From Candidatus Cybelea sp. (GTDB taxonomy: Bacteria > Vulcanimicrobiota > Vulcanimicrobiia > Vulcanimicrobiales > Vulcanimicrobiaceae): a stretch of DNA of 64,000 nucleotides. Where the stretch lies: NCBI GenBank assembly GCA_036489315.1, contig DASXFZ010000057.1:1-64000 (forward strand), in the 5' to 3' direction. Under the pieces are notes generated by a model. It did no database searches. It was not told the DNA's origin and saw nothing but the letters and a program-made list of their open reading frames with translations. Of the stretch, positions 62,454 through 64,000 are shown piece after piece. How positions within the stretch are numbered: the stretch's first letter is position 1; every line of letters starts with the position of its first letter. The translations under genes and the position numbers were made by a program.

Positions 62454-63662
62454 ATGTCTACCATCTCGCGAGCCGCGAAGTTCGCGGAGCGGACGTCCCA
62501 TCTTCGCGCTTCGACGATCCGCGAGATGTTGAAGGTCACGCAGCAGCCGGACGTCATTTCGTTCGGCGGCGGACTTCCCGCGCCCGAACTTTTTCCGATC
62601 GAGGAAATTACCGAGGCGGTGCGCCTCGTGATGGAGCGCTACGGGCCTGCCGCGTTGCAGTATAGCGTCACGGAGGGCATTCCCGAGATGCGCTGCTGGG
62701 TCGCTGCACGATTGGCGCGGCGCATCGAGCGAGACGTCGACCCCGATTGCGTGACGATCGTCAACGGTTCGCAGCAGGGTCTCGATCTGATCGGCAAAGT
62801 CTTCCTCGATCCGGGCGATCACGTCGTGCTCGAGGATCCCACGTACCTCGGTGCAATTCAGGCCTTCGATGCCTATCAAGCGCGTTATCTCACCGTCGAC
62901 ACCGATGAAGACGGCCTGATCCCCGACGCGCTTGAGCGCGTGCTCGAACGCGCCGATCCGTTTCCGAAGCTGCTCTACCTCGTACCGAACTTTCAAAACC
63001 CGACCGGCCGGACGCTCGCGGCGCGCCGGCGCGAGATCGTCGTGCGCATCTGCGAACGCTACGACCTGCCAATCGTCGAAGACGATCCATACTGCGAGCT
63101 GCGCTTCGAGGGCACGGATCTCCCCTCGCTGATCTCCTACGAGACGACGGCTCCGATCATCTACTCCGGAACCGGTTCGAAGATCATGGCACCCGGCATG
63201 CGCATCGCCTGGCTCGTAACGCGCGACGAGGAAATTCGTGAGAAGGTCGTGCTCGCCAAACAAGGCGCCGACCTGCACAGCGGGACCTTCGCGCAGTACG
63301 TCTTCCATCAATACGTCAGCAGCGGCGACGCCTTCGAGTCGCACGTCCGGCGGATCGCGGAAACCTACGCGCGGCGCCGCGGCGTCATGGCTGAGGCCCT
63401 CGCCGAGTTTATGCCGGAGGGCGCCCGTTTCACGCGCCCGGCGGGGGGAATGTTCCTTTGGGTGACGGTCCCCGACGTCGATACGACGGCGCTTTTAAAG
63501 ATCTCCGCCGAGTCGAAAGTCGTCTTCGTTCCGGGCGTGAGTTTCTATCCCGGGCGCGACGTCCACGACGGAATGCGTTTGAACTTCTCAAATGCCTCCG
63601 AGAAGAATATCCGTATCGGCGTCGAACGGCTCGCCCACGCAATCACCGTCTACAAAAGCTAA
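62454..63662 (+). CDS. PLP-dependent class I/II aminotransferase (2-aminoadipate type)
   Basis: 402 residues. ISFGGGLPAPELFPIEEITE at residue 35, LQYSVTEGIPEMRCWVAARL, VNGSQQGLDLIGKVFLDPGD, NFQNPTGRTLAARRREI, and the PLP-lysine in YSGTGSKIMAPGMRIAWL near 240, matching the family annotated as 2-aminoadipate or MocR-like aminotransferases (without an HTH domain). It transfers amino groups between 2-oxoacids. The 2-aminoadipate specificity is a family guess. Starts 10 bp after the previous stop. Confidence 0.88.
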   Translation: MSTISRAAKFAERTSHLRASTIREMLKVTQQPDVISFGGGLPAPELFPIEEITEAVRLVMERYGPAALQYSVTEGIPEMRCWVAARLARRIERDVDPDCVTIVNGSQQGLDLIGKVFLDPGDHVVLEDPTYLGAIQAFDAYQARYLTVDTDEDGLIPDALERVLERADPFPKLLYLVPNFQNPTGRTLAARRREIVVRICERYDLPIVEDDPYCELRFEGTDLPSLISYETTAPIIYSGTGSKIMAPGMRIAWLVTRDEEIREKVVLAKQGADLHSGTFAQYVFHQYVSSGDAFESHVRRIAETYARRRGVMAEALAEFMPEGARFTRPAGGMFLWVTVPDVDTTALLKISAESKVVFVPGVSFYPGRDVHDGMRLNFSNASEKNIRIGVERLAHAITVYKS

Positions 63663-63678
63663 AGGAGTCACAGTCGCG

Positions 63679-64000
63679 TGGCAGCAGGTTTGGTCATCGG
63701 AATCTATCCCGGCACGGATGCCGCCGCGCTCGAAAGCGCGCTCACGGCCGCACAAGTCGACCCCACGCACGTGAAGGTCCTGGCAAGCGACGGAAGCTGC
63801 ACCGAGTCGTCCACGTTACTGCACTTCGTCAACGTCGTCACCGAAGTCGACTCGGACGCCTACGCCGACGAGATGACGCGCGGCACGGGGGTGCTTCCCG
63901 ATTCCGGAGGAACCTCGGTCCCGGGAATCGGCGGACCCGACCTCTGGTCGGATATTTTCGTCCACGGCGGCACGACCAAACACTACCTCAGCGCGTTTCC
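63679..64000 (+). CDS. Unknown protein, 3'-truncated by the window
   Basis: From GTG 63679, AAAGGAG sits 10 bp before the start. 107 residues are visible: AAGLVIGIYPGTDAAALESA, then VKVLASDGSCTESSTLLHFV and GVLPDSGGTSVPGIGGPDLW. The alternation of small residues suggests an alpha/beta fold with a flexible Gly/Pro segment, but I do not recognise it. It may share the transcript with the aminotransferase 16 bp upstream. Confidence 0.7.

Overview
This is a 64 kb stretch of a GC-rich bacterial chromosome with tightly packed genes and many 4-bp stop/start overlaps. Cell type is readable from the genes: there is a TonB-dependent receptor, lipoproteins, a Wzx-type flippase and flagellar rod/ring genes (a diderm), together with a LexA box of the Gram-positive type. 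My best guess is an uncultivated diderm lineage such as Candidatus Eremiobacterota (WPS-2); this is inference from gene content only. I found no rRNA, recognisable tRNA, CRISPR array or insertion sequence.

Layout. 1-1547: edge of a visibly AT-richer accessory island with a DGQHR-domain (DndB-like) protein and a HEPN-like protein split by a frameshift at a T TTT TTA heptamer. 1548-2415: junction with a folded spacer and the 3' remnant of a clostripain-like peptidase. 2442-10466 (minus): a secreted phosphoesterase, a HIRAN/RecQ-like helicase, secF, secD and a sodium:solute symporter. 10457-22830 (minus): one long operon for a very compact flagellar-type export apparatus plus rod (flgB, flgC, fliE, fliF with a FliG-like tail, fliH, fliI, lytic transglycosylase, FliK-like, FlgG-like, FliM-like, fliN, fliP, [metF], fliQ, fliR, flhB, flhA). 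No hook, filament, stator or FliG torque domain is present, and four of its genes carry frameshifts. 23038-24243: a secreted YXWGXW-repeat protein.

24301-31865 (minus): greA-lysS-PAP2 phosphatase-truA-rplM-rpsI-DUF3810, and upstream of them an acyl-ACP-reductase-like/quinate-dehydrogenase-like pair. 32044-37910 (minus): SRPBCC protein, class III aminotransferase, dus, and the CoA pathway block panC-coaBC-coaX with an FHA protein. 38003-41709: methionine-gamma-lyase-family enzyme, orphan PTS EIIC, and lexA divergent from a LysM gene across two perfect LexA boxes, an arrangement like yneA or chiZ. 42022-47689: two secreted proteins of unknown function downstream of a large TonB-dependent receptor. 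47856-52686: sucD-sucC, acyl-CoA dehydrogenase and thiolase. 52796-54145: a second secreted phosphoesterase. 54187-60395: CDF metal exporter, membrane methyltransferase and nucleotide-sugar/O-antigen genes (rmd, gmd, rfbD, wzx, rfbC). 60449-64000: ECF sigma factor/anti-sigma, a polymer-forming membrane protein, an aminotransferase and a truncated unknown gene.

Two inverted-repeat-bounded elements (31921-32059, 51184-51339) share a GC-rich core and look like members of an uncharacterised dispersed family. The best leads for new biology are the reduced flagellar/type III locus with its fused FliF-FliG and local frameshifts, the SOS-controlled LysM gene, the island-edge DGQHR/HEPN pair, and the repeat family.
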